A stretch of DNA of 53,710 nucleotides from contig NZ_JASBYU010000012.1 in the NCBI RefSeq assembly GCF_029983815.1, positions 1 to 53,710 of the forward strand. The letters are read 5' to 3'. Positions 43,531 through 51,700 of the stretch are shown here, piece after piece; position 1 is the stretch's first letter, and each line of letters opens with the position of its first letter. Position numbers and translations under genes: made by a program. The stretch comes from Lagierella sp. (lineage in GTDB: Bacteria; Bacillota; Clostridia; Tissierellales; Peptoniphilaceae). The notes below the pieces were generated by a model. That model worked only from the letters and a program-made list of their open reading frames with translations, was not told the origin of the DNA and did not search any database.

Positions 43531-44525
43531 TGAAGAATATTTTAATGATTTCTACAGGTGGTACAATAGCATCTGTTAATAAGGGCAAGGGACTTGTTCC
43601 AGGCCTAAATTCAAGGGACTTAGTGGAGTACTTAAAACTGGATAGGGATAGGATTAACTTAGAAACCTTGGATTTAATGAGCATAGATAGTACGGATATA
43701 CAAGTAGAGGACTGGCTTAAAATAAGCTGCGCTCTGGAATTAAACTACGATAAATATGATGGCTTTGTCATTACCCATGGGACAGATACCTTGGCATATA
43801 CTGCTTGTGCCATTTCTTACTTAATTCAAAATTCAAAAAAGCCCATAGTTTTAACTGGGGCTCAAAAATCCATTTTTAGTGACATAACCGATGCAAAGTT
43901 GAATCTAACCGATAGCATTACCTATGCAAGTGACGATAAATCTAATGATGTCAGTATAGTATTTAACGGAAAAGTAATTGCAGGAACTAGAGGGCGAAAA
44001 GAAAAGACAAAGAGCTATGATGCATTTACCAGCTTAAATTACCCCCTATTAGCGACGGTTCATGATGACAGGATAATTAGATATATCCATAAGGAGGCAT
44101 TGGAGGAAAATCCTACCTTTTATCATAAACTTGACGATTCTGTATTTTTATTAAAACTAATTCCCACTATAGAACCGGAATTGTTATTTTATATCTTCGA
44201 AAAATATAAAACTGTAATAGTAGAGTCCTACGGTGTAGGGGGTATTCCGTCATATCTAGTGGATACTTTTAAAGCGGTAAATAAAAGCGAAAAGCAGAGA
44301 AATATTGTGATTACAACCCAAGTTCCCATGGAGGGCTCGGATATTTCCGTTTATGAAGTGGGAAGAAGATTAGATGAATTAAATATTATGGAATCCTTTG
44401 ATATGACTTTGGAAGCCACCGTTGTAAAACTTATGTGGGCTATGGCGCAAAGTGAAGGTGACTTTAATAAATTGAAGGATTTATTCTACACGCAGATTAA
44501 CTTTGATACATTATATGAATTGTAA
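43530..44525 (+). CDS. ansA: L-asparaginase, type I-like
   Basis: A 331-residue cytosolic enzyme that hydrolyses asparagine to aspartate and ammonia. Its ATG overlaps the preceding stop by one base. The two catalytic threonine motifs are evident: STGGTIAS at the N-terminus and ITHGTDTLAY near residue 84. The downstream VESYGVGGIPS and TTQVPMEGSD segments also fit the family. No signal peptide is visible, in line with the cytosolic type I enzyme. It is the middle gene of an operon of three with hisJ-like and lepB genes. Confidence 0.9.
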   Translation: MKNILMISTGGTIASVNKGKGLVPGLNSRDLVEYLKLDRDRINLETLDLMSIDSTDIQVEDWLKISCALELNYDKYDGFVITHGTDTLAYTACAISYLIQNSKKPIVLTGAQKSIFSDITDAKLNLTDSITYASDDKSNDVSIVFNGKVIAGTRGRKEKTKSYDAFTSLNYPLLATVHDDRIIRYIHKEALEENPTFYHKLDDSVFLLKLIPTIEPELLFYIFEKYKTVIVESYGVGGIPSYLVDTFKAVNKSEKQRNIVITTQVPMEGSDISVYEVGRRLDELNIMESFDMTLEATVVKLMWAMAQSEGDFNKLKDLFYTQINFDTLYEL

Positions 44526-44537
44526 GGAGATGACTAA

Positions 44538-45068
44538 ATGAAAGATACTGTTTTATCTTTGATAAAATCCGTGGTATTGGCTTTAGTCCTGGCTATAATT
44601 ATAAGGACTTTTGTCTTTTCTGTCACAGAAGTTTCAGGACGATCCATGTATCCTAACTTTGACACGGGAGATAGACTGATTGTAAATAGAATCGGAGTTT
44701 TGCTAAGAGATGTCAAAAAGGGTGAGGTAATAGAATTTCTTTCCCCAGATATCAAACCAAATGGAAAAAGAGACCACTTTATTAAAAGGGTTATTGGAAC
44801 AGCTGGAGACACCGTAAGTCTACACGAAGGGAAAGTCTATTTAAATGGCGAAGAGCTTAAAGAGGATTATATTGACGATGCTGTACAAACTCTACCTCAG
44901 ACAGGACAATCTCAATGGGAAGTGAAAGAAGGAGAGATTTTTGTACTAGGTGACAATAGGCCCAACTCCGATGATGGAAGAAGATTTGGCACGGTACCAA
45001 CGGATACAGTAAAGGGGATAGCTGTATTTAGATTTTTACCCTTCAGCAAGTTTGGGAAAATTAAATAG
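44538..45068 (+). CDS. lepB: Signal peptidase I
   Basis: A 176-residue membrane enzyme starting at an ATG behind AAGGAG. One N-terminal membrane helix (about 9-29) precedes the catalytic Ser36 in SGRSMYPNF. The general base is Lys83 in HFIKRVIG, and GDNRPNSDDGR gives the family's Box E. The length fits the Gram-positive type with one membrane helix. It cleaves the signal peptides of the numerous secreted proteins in this genome, several of which lie in this window. A terminator follows directly. Confidence 0.93.
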   Translation: MKDTVLSLIKSVVLALVLAIIIRTFVFSVTEVSGRSMYPNFDTGDRLIVNRIGVLLRDVKKGEVIEFLSPDIKPNGKRDHFIKRVIGTAGDTVSLHEGKVYLNGEELKEDYIDDAVQTLPQTGQSQWEVKEGEIFVLGDNRPNSDDGRRFGTVPTDTVKGIAVFRFLPFSKFGKIK

Positions 45069-45076
45069 AGCAAGTT

Positions 45077-45118
45077 GACTCCAAGTTAAATGTATTTAAT
45101 CTTAGGAGTCGTTTTTTT
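45077..45118 (+). terminator. Terminator of the lepB operon
   Basis: GACTCC-AAG-TTAAAT and ATTTAA-T-CTT-A-GGAGTC form a long hairpin, followed by G and TTTTTTT (45112-45118). Confidence 0.85.
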
Positions 45119-45252
45119 ACCTAATATTCAAAAAATATAGTGTTAGGCCAGTTGTATTTAAAATATCATCTCAATCTCAATAAAACATTAAGATTTTATA
45201 GGGAAGTTTTACTTTTTTAACTTAAATTGTTAAAATAATTGGAGGAGGAGAG

Positions 45253-46191
45253 ATGAACAAAAGAAGAAATACAAGAAGTAGAAATAGAAAGCGACAAGTT
45301 TTTCGAAATAGACTTTTTTTATCTATTTTCCTTGTGCTTTTGATTCTACTTATAAAAAATGCTTTTTCTCTGGGAAATAGAATGGAGATGGCTTCAGAAA
45401 ATCTCGATTTAATAGGTACTGCAAAGGATTATTCTCCAAATGAGAATTCAGAGAAGAGCTCAAAACAAGAAGATATTAAATATGAAGAAGCAACTTCCAT
45501 GGAAGGATATATAAAAAATATAGAAAAAGCTGCCAAAGTTGATAAGAATGCTCAAATAATCTTGGACAATCGAAGTGAATTGCCAGAAAGTATGATTAAA
45601 ATGGCAGGGAGAAATCCGGATACTATCGACTTTATAGCTAAATATATAGACAATAGGATCAAATATGATTACAGATACCCTAAGAAAATCTATGAAGATT
45701 TAAGATATCCTTACTATATCCAGTGGGATCAAAGTTGGGGATATCAAGAATATGGTTCTGGTATCATAGGAGATACAGGATGCGCACCGACATCTTTAGC
45801 TATGATGCTTTCAGGAATGACCAATAGAAGAATAACTCCAAGTGATATTGCAAAACTTTCCCACGACAATGGTTATGTCGGGGATTATGGTACCAACTGG
45901 GATCTTTATCCATTTATTGCAGAGGAATACAACTTGGAATTAAAGAGTATTGGAACCAGCGAAGAAGAGATTATACAGGCACTGGATGACGGATATTCTA
46001 TTATCATATCCGTTGGCCCGGGAACTTTTACTACAGTATCCCATGTTATGCTTATAATTGGTCATGATGACTATAATAGATTTAAAATCTATGATCCCAA
46101 TAACTTAGAAAATTCAGAAAAAGCTTGGAAGTATGATGAATTTAGTAAAGATGTAAAAAAATTGTGGGCCTTTAAAAATGATGAGACTTAA
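45253..46191 (+). CDS. Membrane-anchored C39-like cysteine peptidase
   Basis: A 312-residue protein starting at an ATG behind GGAGGAGGAG. A very basic N-terminus (NKRRNTRSRNRKRQ) leads into one membrane segment (about 21-40), so the protein is anchored with its catalytic part outside. The C39_2-type domain (about 150-305) has Cys177 in GDTGCAPTS, His264 in TVSHVMLI and Asp281 in IYDPNN, the expected triad. A spacer of about 110 residues precedes it. The substrate is unknown; such enzymes act on wall or secreted proteins. It overlaps the following TrmH gene by 14 bases. Confidence 0.82.
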   Translation: MNKRRNTRSRNRKRQVFRNRLFLSIFLVLLILLIKNAFSLGNRMEMASENLDLIGTAKDYSPNENSEKSSKQEDIKYEEATSMEGYIKNIEKAAKVDKNAQIILDNRSELPESMIKMAGRNPDTIDFIAKYIDNRIKYDYRYPKKIYEDLRYPYYIQWDQSWGYQEYGSGIIGDTGCAPTSLAMMLSGMTNRRITPSDIAKLSHDNGYVGDYGTNWDLYPFIAEEYNLELKSIGTSEEEIIQALDDGYSIIISVGPGTFTTVSHVMLIIGHDDYNRFKIYDPNNLENSEKAWKYDEFSKDVKKLWAFKNDET

Positions 46192-46888
46192 GAATTATAA
46201 AAAAGAATTTGACTACTCCTATGTACTAGGTCCCTTTCCCACCTTGGAGTTGGTGGAAACAAGGCCTGAAATTTTAAAATCCGTATATATTTCGCCGGAT
46301 TTCAATAGGCTTGAAGAGACTAAAAAACTTTTAAATGGACTGGGAATTCCCTATGAAATTGATCAAAAGAATCTAAATAGGATTTCCACAAAGAAAAAAG
46401 AGTATATGGCAGGAGTCTTTAATAAATACAAAGGCAAAATTTCTCCAGGGAAGAATCATATATTACTTGACAATGTCTCAGATATGGGTAACCTAGGTAC
46501 GATTATTAGAACCATGGTTGGTTTTGGATACAAGGACCTTGCATTGGTGGGAAATTGTTGTGATATATTTAATCCAAAGGTTATACGGGGATCCATGGGG
46601 GCCTTTTTCAAGATTAACTTTGAAGAGTTTTCAACTTTAGATGACTATAAAGCTATCCATGACAATAAAATCTATGGATTTATGTTAAAGGAAGACTCGA
46701 AGAATATTAAAGCTACAAAATTTGAAGATGATTTCACTTTGGCCTTTGGAAATGAGGGCAGGGGCCTTGGAGAAGAATATGACAACGCAACTATATCCAA
46801 GGTAATAATACCTCAGTCTGAAGATGTGGATTCATTAAACTTGACAATTGCTGCAGCTGTAGCGATGTATGAAGCGTTAAAATATTAG
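46178..46888 (+). CDS. TrmH/SpoU-family RNA 2'-O-methyltransferase
   Basis: A 236-residue enzyme starting inside the end of the C39-like gene (overlap of 14 bases; ATG 46178 or the adjacent ATG 46181). There is no good ribosome binding site, so translation is probably coupled. SpoU motifs are DNVSDMGNLGTIIRT (motif 1), LAFGNEGRGLG (motif 2) and IPQSEDVDSLNLTIAAAVAMYE (motif 3, knotted C-terminus; written here in part only by key residues). It modifies ribose in rRNA or tRNA; the exact target is not predictable. A terminator overlaps its stop codon. Confidence 0.88.
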   Translation: MMRLKNYKKEFDYSYVLGPFPTLELVETRPEILKSVYISPDFNRLEETKKLLNGLGIPYEIDQKNLNRISTKKKEYMAGVFNKYKGKISPGKNHILLDNVSDMGNLGTIIRTMVGFGYKDLALVGNCCDIFNPKVIRGSMGAFFKINFEEFSTLDDYKAIHDNKIYGFMLKEDSKNIKATKFEDDFTLAFGNEGRGLGEEYDNATISKVIIPQSEDVDSLNLTIAAAVAMYEALKY

Positions 46889-46920
46889 AGCACTCAAAAT
46901 ATTTTTGAGCGCTCTTTTTT
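46888..46920 (+). terminator. Terminator of the TrmH-family gene
   Basis: GAGCACTCAAAA and TTTTGAGCGCTC form a 12-pair stem with one mismatch and a three-base loop, then TTTTTT. The stem begins at the last base of the stop codon. Confidence 0.85.
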
Positions 46921-46948
46921 GCATTCTATTACAAAAACTTATATGGGA

Positions 46949-48097
46949 TTAGATCATCTCAAGGAATGCGGCAATTCTTGTATTAAGTTGGCCGATGTCA
47001 GATTGTCCATAGTCGGTTTCTACAGACATAAAAGGTAAATTTTTCTCCTTGTTTACAAAGTTTTTAATACTTAGGGATTCAACTTGGAAAGGCTGACAGG
47101 CTTGAAGATGCATATCTATAACACCATCGACCTTAAATTGATCTATAAGTCTGGATAACAAATCCTTTCTGTTAGGATTTGGAGACATGCAGGCACAACC
47201 AATTTGTAGATACTTATCGGCAATTGCGTGAATTGGGTTTCCCGTATTCTCTTCGACGTTTTTATCAATGGCCTTAGCACCGCCACAGTTTTCATATGAA
47301 ACTACAATTCCGCCATTTTCTTCAACGGCTTGAATAACTTTTTCAGTGGCTGCACCTATAGGACATCCAGTAATTAAAATTCTCTTTTTGCCAGTGATTT
47401 TTTTACTTTCAGATAGAACCTGTTCCTTTAACTCGCCTATTCTTTGAGGGATGGATCTCTTGTCAAAATCAAAGGTTATACCATTTAATACATGCCATAG
47501 GTCCAGCCCTGTGCATGGCAATTCATCAGCGGCCATAATCTCATAAAAGTCCTTTACAGCAGAACGTTCAGCGTTTTTGACCTTTATGGCCTCTTCCAAA
47601 TCTTCGTCGGTTATCTCTACATTAAATTTATCTTCTAATAATTCCTTAGCTATTACAATTTGATTTTCCCATAATCTAAGGCCTTCTTCAGAATATTTAT
47701 TAGGCAATTCCATTACATGGGTTGGTCTAAAATTCCCTAAATATTCATACATCTTTTTCTTTCCATCGCAAGTGGTTTCTCCAATGATTAAATCAGAGAA
47801 AAAGAAAAATGGACATTTGTCAGTCATGGCAAAACCATAGCTGGATTTAATTAAAGGACATAGATTTGTTGGCAAGTCCCTTTCAGCATCTCCAATTGTT
47901 TCGTCAGAAGTTGAGCATAGGGATACGCTGGTCGCTCCAGCGGCAATAGCCAACTCTTGTGGGAAGAAGGTACAAAAAGTACCTATAAGAGGAATTCCCT
48001 TTTCCTTTTGTTCCTTTACTTTTATAAAAGCCTTTTGTCTACCTTCAGCAAAATCGTTGAAGATTTCAGGCAATTCTTTTCTAACTTTAACAGTCAA
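46949..48097 (-). CDS. 2-hydroxyacyl-CoA dehydratase-family (double-cubane type) protein
   Basis: I place the start at TTG 48097, eight bases after AAAGGAG; a longer frame from a TTG at 48124 would include that site. The product has about 382 residues. It shows the FldB/HgdB fold features: GTFCTFFPQELAIAAG at the N-terminus, NLCPLIKSS, TTCDGKKKMYE, and in the second half ITGCPIG, ENCGGAK and HLQACQPF. The conserved cysteines bind Fe-S clusters. No partner subunit or archerase-type activator lies beside it. That favours the single-subunit double-cubane cluster proteins over a genuine hydroxyacyl-CoA dehydratase. The substrate is unknown. Confidence 0.85.
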   Translation of the reverse strand: MTVKVRKELPEIFNDFAEGRQKAFIKVKEQKEKGIPLIGTFCTFFPQELAIAAGATSVSLCSTSDETIGDAERDLPTNLCPLIKSSYGFAMTDKCPFFFFSDLIIGETTCDGKKKMYEYLGNFRPTHVMELPNKYSEEGLRLWENQIVIAKELLEDKFNVEITDEDLEEAIKVKNAERSAVKDFYEIMAADELPCTGLDLWHVLNGITFDFDKRSIPQRIGELKEQVLSESKKITGKKRILITGCPIGAATEKVIQAVEENGGIVVSYENCGGAKAIDKNVEENTGNPIHAIADKYLQIGCACMSPNPNRKDLLSRLIDQFKVDGVIDMHLQACQPFQVESLSIKNFVNKEKNLPFMSVETDYGQSDIGQLNTRIAAFLEMI

Positions 48098-48222
48098 TAC
48101 AAACACTCCTTTTGTTTCACTCAAGATAATTATATAACAAAAATTGAAAATTACAATAAAAAGTGAAGTAAGACAATCATCTATAACGGTACAATGTGGT
48201 AAAATTAAGACAGGAGGTTGAG

Positions 48223-48906
48223 ATGTTTAAAGGATTTATATTTGATTTAGATGGAACTTTAATTGACAGTTTAGAGACGATTGGAAATTTGTTTAATAGT
48301 CATCTTTCAAAGAGGGGTTATGAAATATGTGACTACGATCTATATAATGACTTCGTGGGAGATGGGGCACAGGTAATGGCAACAAGGGCCTTTAACTATA
48401 TCAATGAAAGGGATAAACTAAACCTAACTGAAGAAGAATTGACCAAGAGAGTTGAAGAGATTTTACCGGATTATCTATATGAATACAATAATAGAGATGA
48501 CGACTTCACAAAGCCCTATGACAAAATAGTAGAAACACTGAATAAGCTAAAAAAAGAGGGTAGAATATTAGCGGTTTGTACAAATAAGCCTATGAAAGCA
48601 GCGCAGATCGTCTTAGACAATATTTTTGGAAAAGATTTTTTTGACTTTATTCTAGGGGATAAACCTGGAATTAGGCTAAAGCCACATCAGGATATGATTG
48701 ACGAATTTAAGAGGATCTCTGGCCTTGACTCAAAGGAGATAGTATATTTTGGAGACACCTCTACAGATATGATTACAGCAGTAAATGGAGGATTATATCC
48801 AGTTGGTGTAACTTGGGGTTTTAGAAGTAAAGAGGAGCTTTTGGAAAATGGAGCGAAGGCTATAATCGATAAGCCGGAAGAAATTTTGAAGTTTTTAAAT
48901 TCCTAA
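48223..48906 (+). CDS. HAD-superfamily phosphatase, phosphoglycolate phosphatase-like
   Basis: ATG 48223 has AGGAGGTTGAG upstream and begins MFKGFIFDLDGTLIDS, the HAD motif I, so earlier in-frame starts are rejected. The product has about 227 residues. Motif II is AVCTNKPM and motif IV is YFGDTSTDMITA; the helical cap sits between motif I and II. This is the Gph/PGMB-type subfamily C1 layout. Specificity cannot be told from sequence. A TACAAT at 48190-48195 may be its -10. Confidence 0.88.
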   Translation: MFKGFIFDLDGTLIDSLETIGNLFNSHLSKRGYEICDYDLYNDFVGDGAQVMATRAFNYINERDKLNLTEEELTKRVEEILPDYLYEYNNRDDDFTKPYDKIVETLNKLKKEGRILAVCTNKPMKAAQIVLDNIFGKDFFDFILGDKPGIRLKPHQDMIDEFKRISGLDSKEIVYFGDTSTDMITAVNGGLYPVGVTWGFRSKEELLENGAKAIIDKPEEILKFLNS

Positions 48907-48912
48907 AAGCTA

Positions 48913-48941
48913 TTGACAATCATTATCAATACTGTTAGAAT
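48913..48941 (+). promoter_or_regulatory. Strong promoter overlapped by a Fur box
   Basis: TTGACA, exactly 17 bases, TAGAAT. It points away from the HAD gene, toward a stretch without a gene in this direction. The Fur-like palindrome covers the -35 and part of the spacer, so bound Fur would block RNA polymerase. Confidence 0.75.
48914..48928. promoter_or_regulatory. Fur box
   Basis: TGACAATCATTATCA matches the 7-1-7 Fur consensus TGATAATNATTATCA at 14 of 15 positions (N counted as a match). The flanks extend it to a 19-base inverted repeat with one mismatch. Confidence 0.65.
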
Positions 48942-48947
48942 TAATGT

Positions 48948-49075
48948 AGATATTAATTCAAAACACCCCTTTTGAAAGATATCTTATTGGATTCCAATCC
49001 ATCTTTAAGTGGATACCCTTTATCCACTTAATATGAATATTTCGAGCACTTAGATTATGAGTGCTCGATTTTATA
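48948..49075 (+). ncRNA. Candidate iron-regulated small RNA
   Basis: A transcript from the promoter at 48913 would start near 48948 and end near 49075, about 125 nt. No convincing reading frame or ribosome binding site lies inside. It contains an exposed C-rich stretch (ACACCCC at 48963-48969), a small ATTGG-ATT-CCAAT hairpin, and a perfect 11-pair hairpin (49005-49015 with 49021-49031). It ends in a terminator-like hairpin (TCGAGCACT with AGTGCTCGA) followed by TTTTATATTT. Fur-controlled small RNAs with C-rich seeds (FsrA of Bacillus, RyhB in enterics) save iron by silencing iron-protein mRNAs. Identity is inference; the alternative is a long antisense leader toward DUF523 or a tandem terminator of the HAD gene. 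Confidence 0.55.
49042..49075 (+). terminator. Terminator of the candidate small RNA
   Basis: TCGAGCACT and AGTGCTCGA pair over a nine-base loop; TTTTATATTT follows. It may also help to end the convergent DUF523 operon. Confidence 0.65.
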
Positions 49076-49133
49076 TTTACATACTCTTAGTTGTTGCGTT
49101 TTTAAAAAGGTATAATTATCGTTTTGGTAAGTT

Positions 49134-49547
49134 TTACATGCTTGTGACCTCAATCCCATTATCTTCAAGTAATCTAGTTGTAAAACCATCACCAGAGATT
49201 AAGTTTCCTGAAAAAGTTCCATCATAAATCTTTCCTTTTCCACAGGAAGGACTCTTTGACTTTAAAATGGCTTTCTTAATATTAAATAACTTACACAGTT
49301 TTAAAGCTTCCTTGGCCCCTCTTATAAAGTTTTCAGTCTTGTCATCCCCATCTACATTTAAAACCCTATTTTTATAGATTTCACAGGGTTTTCTGGGAGT
49401 AGGAAGTCCTCCCGCCTGTTCTGGACAAAATGGAATAATATCATATTCTTCTGCAAGTTCTTCAAATCGATTATCCTTTTGTAATCTTCCATCATATCTG
49501 GTAATCAATCCTATAAGACATGAACTTACCAATATTTTTTCTTTCAT
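49134..49547 (-). CDS. DUF523 protein
   Basis: A 137-residue protein whose ATG overlaps the stop codon of the Maf gene by four bases (ATGA). The N-terminus KILVSSCLIGL, followed by YDG, CPEQAGGLPTPR and SPSCG with the GxG tail, is the standard DUF523 pattern with three conserved cysteines. The family is widespread and uncharacterised; a cysteine-ligated metal cofactor is plausible but unproven. It is the last gene of the leftward chorismate mutase-Maf-DUF523 operon. Confidence 0.87.
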   Translation of the reverse strand: MKEKILVSSCLIGLITRYDGRLQKDNRFEELAEEYDIIPFCPEQAGGLPTPRKPCEIYKNRVLNVDGDDKTENFIRGAKEALKLCKLFNIKKAILKSKSPSCGKGKIYDGTFSGNLISGDGFTTRLLEDNGIEVTSM

Positions 49548-50212
49548 AATCTTAAACTCCTTACTAGTTCTGGTAGGGGAAGTCCTACAATGTTGTAATA
49601 ATCTCCGTAAATTGAAGAGACTAAAAACTTGTCCACTTCCTGGATATTATAAGATCCTGCTTTATCAAGGGGAGATTTGCTATCTATATACCTTTTTATA
49701 AAATCTATGGAAAAATTGCTTTCCTTTACAAACTCGACTTGGGATACCACATAGTATAGCTTGTAATTATTTTTATTTTCCATAAGGCATACTCCAGTAC
49801 AAATATAGTGGATAGTTCCTAAAAGGCCTCTTAGGGTTTCGTAGGCATGCCTTAAGTCATCTGGTTTTCCAAGAATTTTATCATGAGTCACAACGACTGT
49901 ATCTGCAGATATTATCAGTCCAGAATTTGTTTTGCTGTGTACAGCCACTGACTTTTCATAAGCTATTTTGGCACATGAGGAGAAAGAATCCTTTAGAAAA
50001 TCTCCTGAAGAATGGTTTTTAAAAAAATCTTCAATTACACTATCTTCATCTATTTTAGGTTTTACTATTTCAAAATCGTTGATGAATTCTTTTAATAGTT
50101 TTATTCGCCTAGGGGAAGAGGAGCCGAGAATTATTTTTGAAAAGTTTAGGTTATCTTCATCCCTGAGAATAAAAGTACCTAAATTATTAATGTCAAAGTT
50201 ATTTTTAGTCAT
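49544..50212 (-). CDS. maf: Maf-family nucleoside triphosphate pyrophosphatase
   Basis: I use the ATG ending at 50212, with CAGGAGAAATACG upstream, rather than a far upstream in-frame start that runs through the chorismate mutase gene. The product has about 222 residues. Family motifs are ILGSSSPRR near residue 30, ISADTVV and the SPLDKAGSY segment. These enzymes hydrolyse modified or non-canonical nucleotides (dTTP/UTP type). An N-terminal extension of about 25 residues before the first motif is unusual. It overlaps the chorismate mutase stop codon by eight bases. Confidence 0.88.
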   Translation of the reverse strand: MTKNNFDINNLGTFILRDEDNLNFSKIILGSSSPRRIKLLKEFINDFEIVKPKIDEDSVIEDFFKNHSSGDFLKDSFSSCAKIAYEKSVAVHSKTNSGLIISADTVVVTHDKILGKPDDLRHAYETLRGLLGTIHYICTGVCLMENKNNYKLYYVVSQVEFVKESNFSIDFIKRYIDSKSPLDKAGSYNIQEVDKFLVSSIYGDYYNIVGLPLPELVRSLRL

Positions 50213-50471
50213 CGTATTTCTCCTGAAAATCCTTAGATATCCTAATAATATTTTCAAACAGGTCATGGGAGTATTGATGGTACTCGACCTTGGTGTAATT
50301 TTCGAGATTTTCAAAAATTTCCTTTTCTCTTTTCCTATCTATAGTCTCTAAATTCAGTTGGATTTTTTCTTTTTTTATCTTTTTAACAATATCCAATCGC
50401 CTTATAAAAAGTTCATTGATCTTTTTATCGATTGAATCCACTTCCTTTCTAAGGTCTTGTAAATTCTTCAT
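50205..50471 (-). CDS. Chorismate mutase, AroQ type
   Basis: An 88-residue all-helical protein; the ATG ending at 50471 is preceded by GGAGGTTAAT, which overlaps an earlier in-frame ATG. The pattern NLQDLRKEVDSIDKKINELFIRRLDIVKKI is the AroQ helix 1 (quoted only to show Arg11-type and Asp/Lys positions in part: LRKEVDSID), followed by DRKREKEIFENL and an Arg/Lys end. It would convert chorismate to prephenate. No other aromatic biosynthesis gene is adjacent, and it overlaps Maf, so this is an isolated copy in an unusual operon. Confidence 0.82.
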   Translation of the reverse strand: MKNLQDLRKEVDSIDKKINELFIRRLDIVKKIKKEKIQLNLETIDRKREKEIFENLENYTKVEYHQYSHDLFENIIRISKDFQEKYDD

Positions 50472-50647
50472 ATTAACCTCCATATATTAAATATAAAAAC
50501 ACATTAAAGAGTGATTTTAAGGTTTTCTATTGCTCTAGTAGAAGCTTGATTAAAGTATAACATAGGTTTAATCAAGAATTCACTGTGATTTAAGAAGTAT
50601 TTCTTAGGGTATGATATCATATAGTTATAAAATAGTAGGAGGTATTC

Positions 50648-51511
50648 ATGTTAGTATCAGCAAAAGAAATGTTAGATAAGGCATATAGTGAAAAATATGC
50701 AGTAGGACAATTCAATATCAACAATTTAGAGTGGACCAGGGCAATACTAGAAACGGCCCAAGAAGAGAATTCACCTGTTATATTAGGTGTTTCTGAAGGT
50801 GCTGGAAGATATATGTCCGGTTTTAAAACAGTTGTAAAAATGGTTGAAGGAATGATAGAGGACTTAAATATTACAGTTCCAGTTGCCATTCACTTAGACC
50901 ACGGTACTTATGAAGGAGCGAAAAGTGCAATAGAGGCAGGATTTACTTCTGTAATGTTTGACGGATCCTCATATCCAATAGCTGAAAATATTGAAAAGAC
51001 AAAAGAGATTGTGGAAATTGCCCATAGTAAGGGAATCTCTGTTGAAGCAGAAGTTGGTTCCATCGGAGGAGAAGAAGATGGAGTAGTAGGAATGGGAGAA
51101 ATCGCAGATCCTAAAGAATGTAAAATGATTGCTGATCTAGGTATTGATTTTCTAGCTGCAGGAATTGGTAATATTCACGGTGTTTATCCAGAAAACTGGA
51201 AGGGATTGGACTTTGACGCTTTAGAAAATATAAAGAATGAAGTAGGAGAAATTCCTCTAGTACTTCATGGTGGAACAGGGATACCGGCAGATATGATAAG
51301 AAAGGGAATTGAACTTGGAGTTTCTAAGATCAATGTAAATACTGAATGTCAGCAGGAGTTTGCCAAGGAGACTAGAAAATACATTGAAGAAGGCAAGGAT
51401 AAGATTGGAAAGGGATTTGACCCAAGAAAACTTCTTAAACCAGGAACAGAAGGCATCAAAAAAATAGTAAAAGAAAAGATGGAACTTTTTGGATCAACAA
51501 ATAGAGCATAA
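50648..51511 (+). CDS. fba: Fructose-bisphosphate aldolase, class II
   Basis: A 287-residue cytosolic enzyme starting at an ATG behind TAGGAGG. It splits fructose-1,6-bisphosphate into two triose phosphates with a zinc ion. Motifs are VAIHLDHG (catalytic Asp and first zinc His near residue 82), EAEVGSIGGEEDG, the zinc His in GNIHG near 178, and VLHGGTGIP with the third His, followed by KINVNTE. The length is normal. It is monocistronic, with a terminator after it. Together with pgi it covers upper glycolysis in this window. Confidence 0.94.
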   Translation: MLVSAKEMLDKAYSEKYAVGQFNINNLEWTRAILETAQEENSPVILGVSEGAGRYMSGFKTVVKMVEGMIEDLNITVPVAIHLDHGTYEGAKSAIEAGFTSVMFDGSSYPIAENIEKTKEIVEIAHSKGISVEAEVGSIGGEEDGVVGMGEIADPKECKMIADLGIDFLAAGIGNIHGVYPENWKGLDFDALENIKNEVGEIPLVLHGGTGIPADMIRKGIELGVSKINVNTECQQEFAKETRKYIEEGKDKIGKGFDPRKLLKPGTEGIKKIVKEKMELFGSTNRA

Positions 51512-51562
51512 TATAGTTTTCCAAAAGGGTTAAAAATCACATTTATTCAAATAATTTAAATT

Positions 51563-51588
51563 GGGCACCTAAAGGGTGCTCTTTTTTT
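51563..51588 (+). terminator. Terminator of fba
   Basis: GGGCACC and GGTGCTC pair (one G-T) over a five-base loop, followed by TTTTTTT. Confidence 0.85.
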
Positions 51589-51663
51589 GTGCTTTAATAA
51601 ATAGTGAGAATTAAGATGCCAAATATCTATGTTTATTAAAATCAAAATAAAGCCTCGAATAAA

Positions 51664-51692
51664 TTAACAAAAAGATAAATAAATGGTACAAT
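51664..51692 (+). promoter_or_regulatory. Promoter of the AhpD-like gene
   Basis: TTAACA, 17 bases, TACAAT. The predicted start near 51699 lies at the left edge of the palindrome at 51701. Confidence 0.65.
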
Positions 51693-51700
51693 CATAATTA

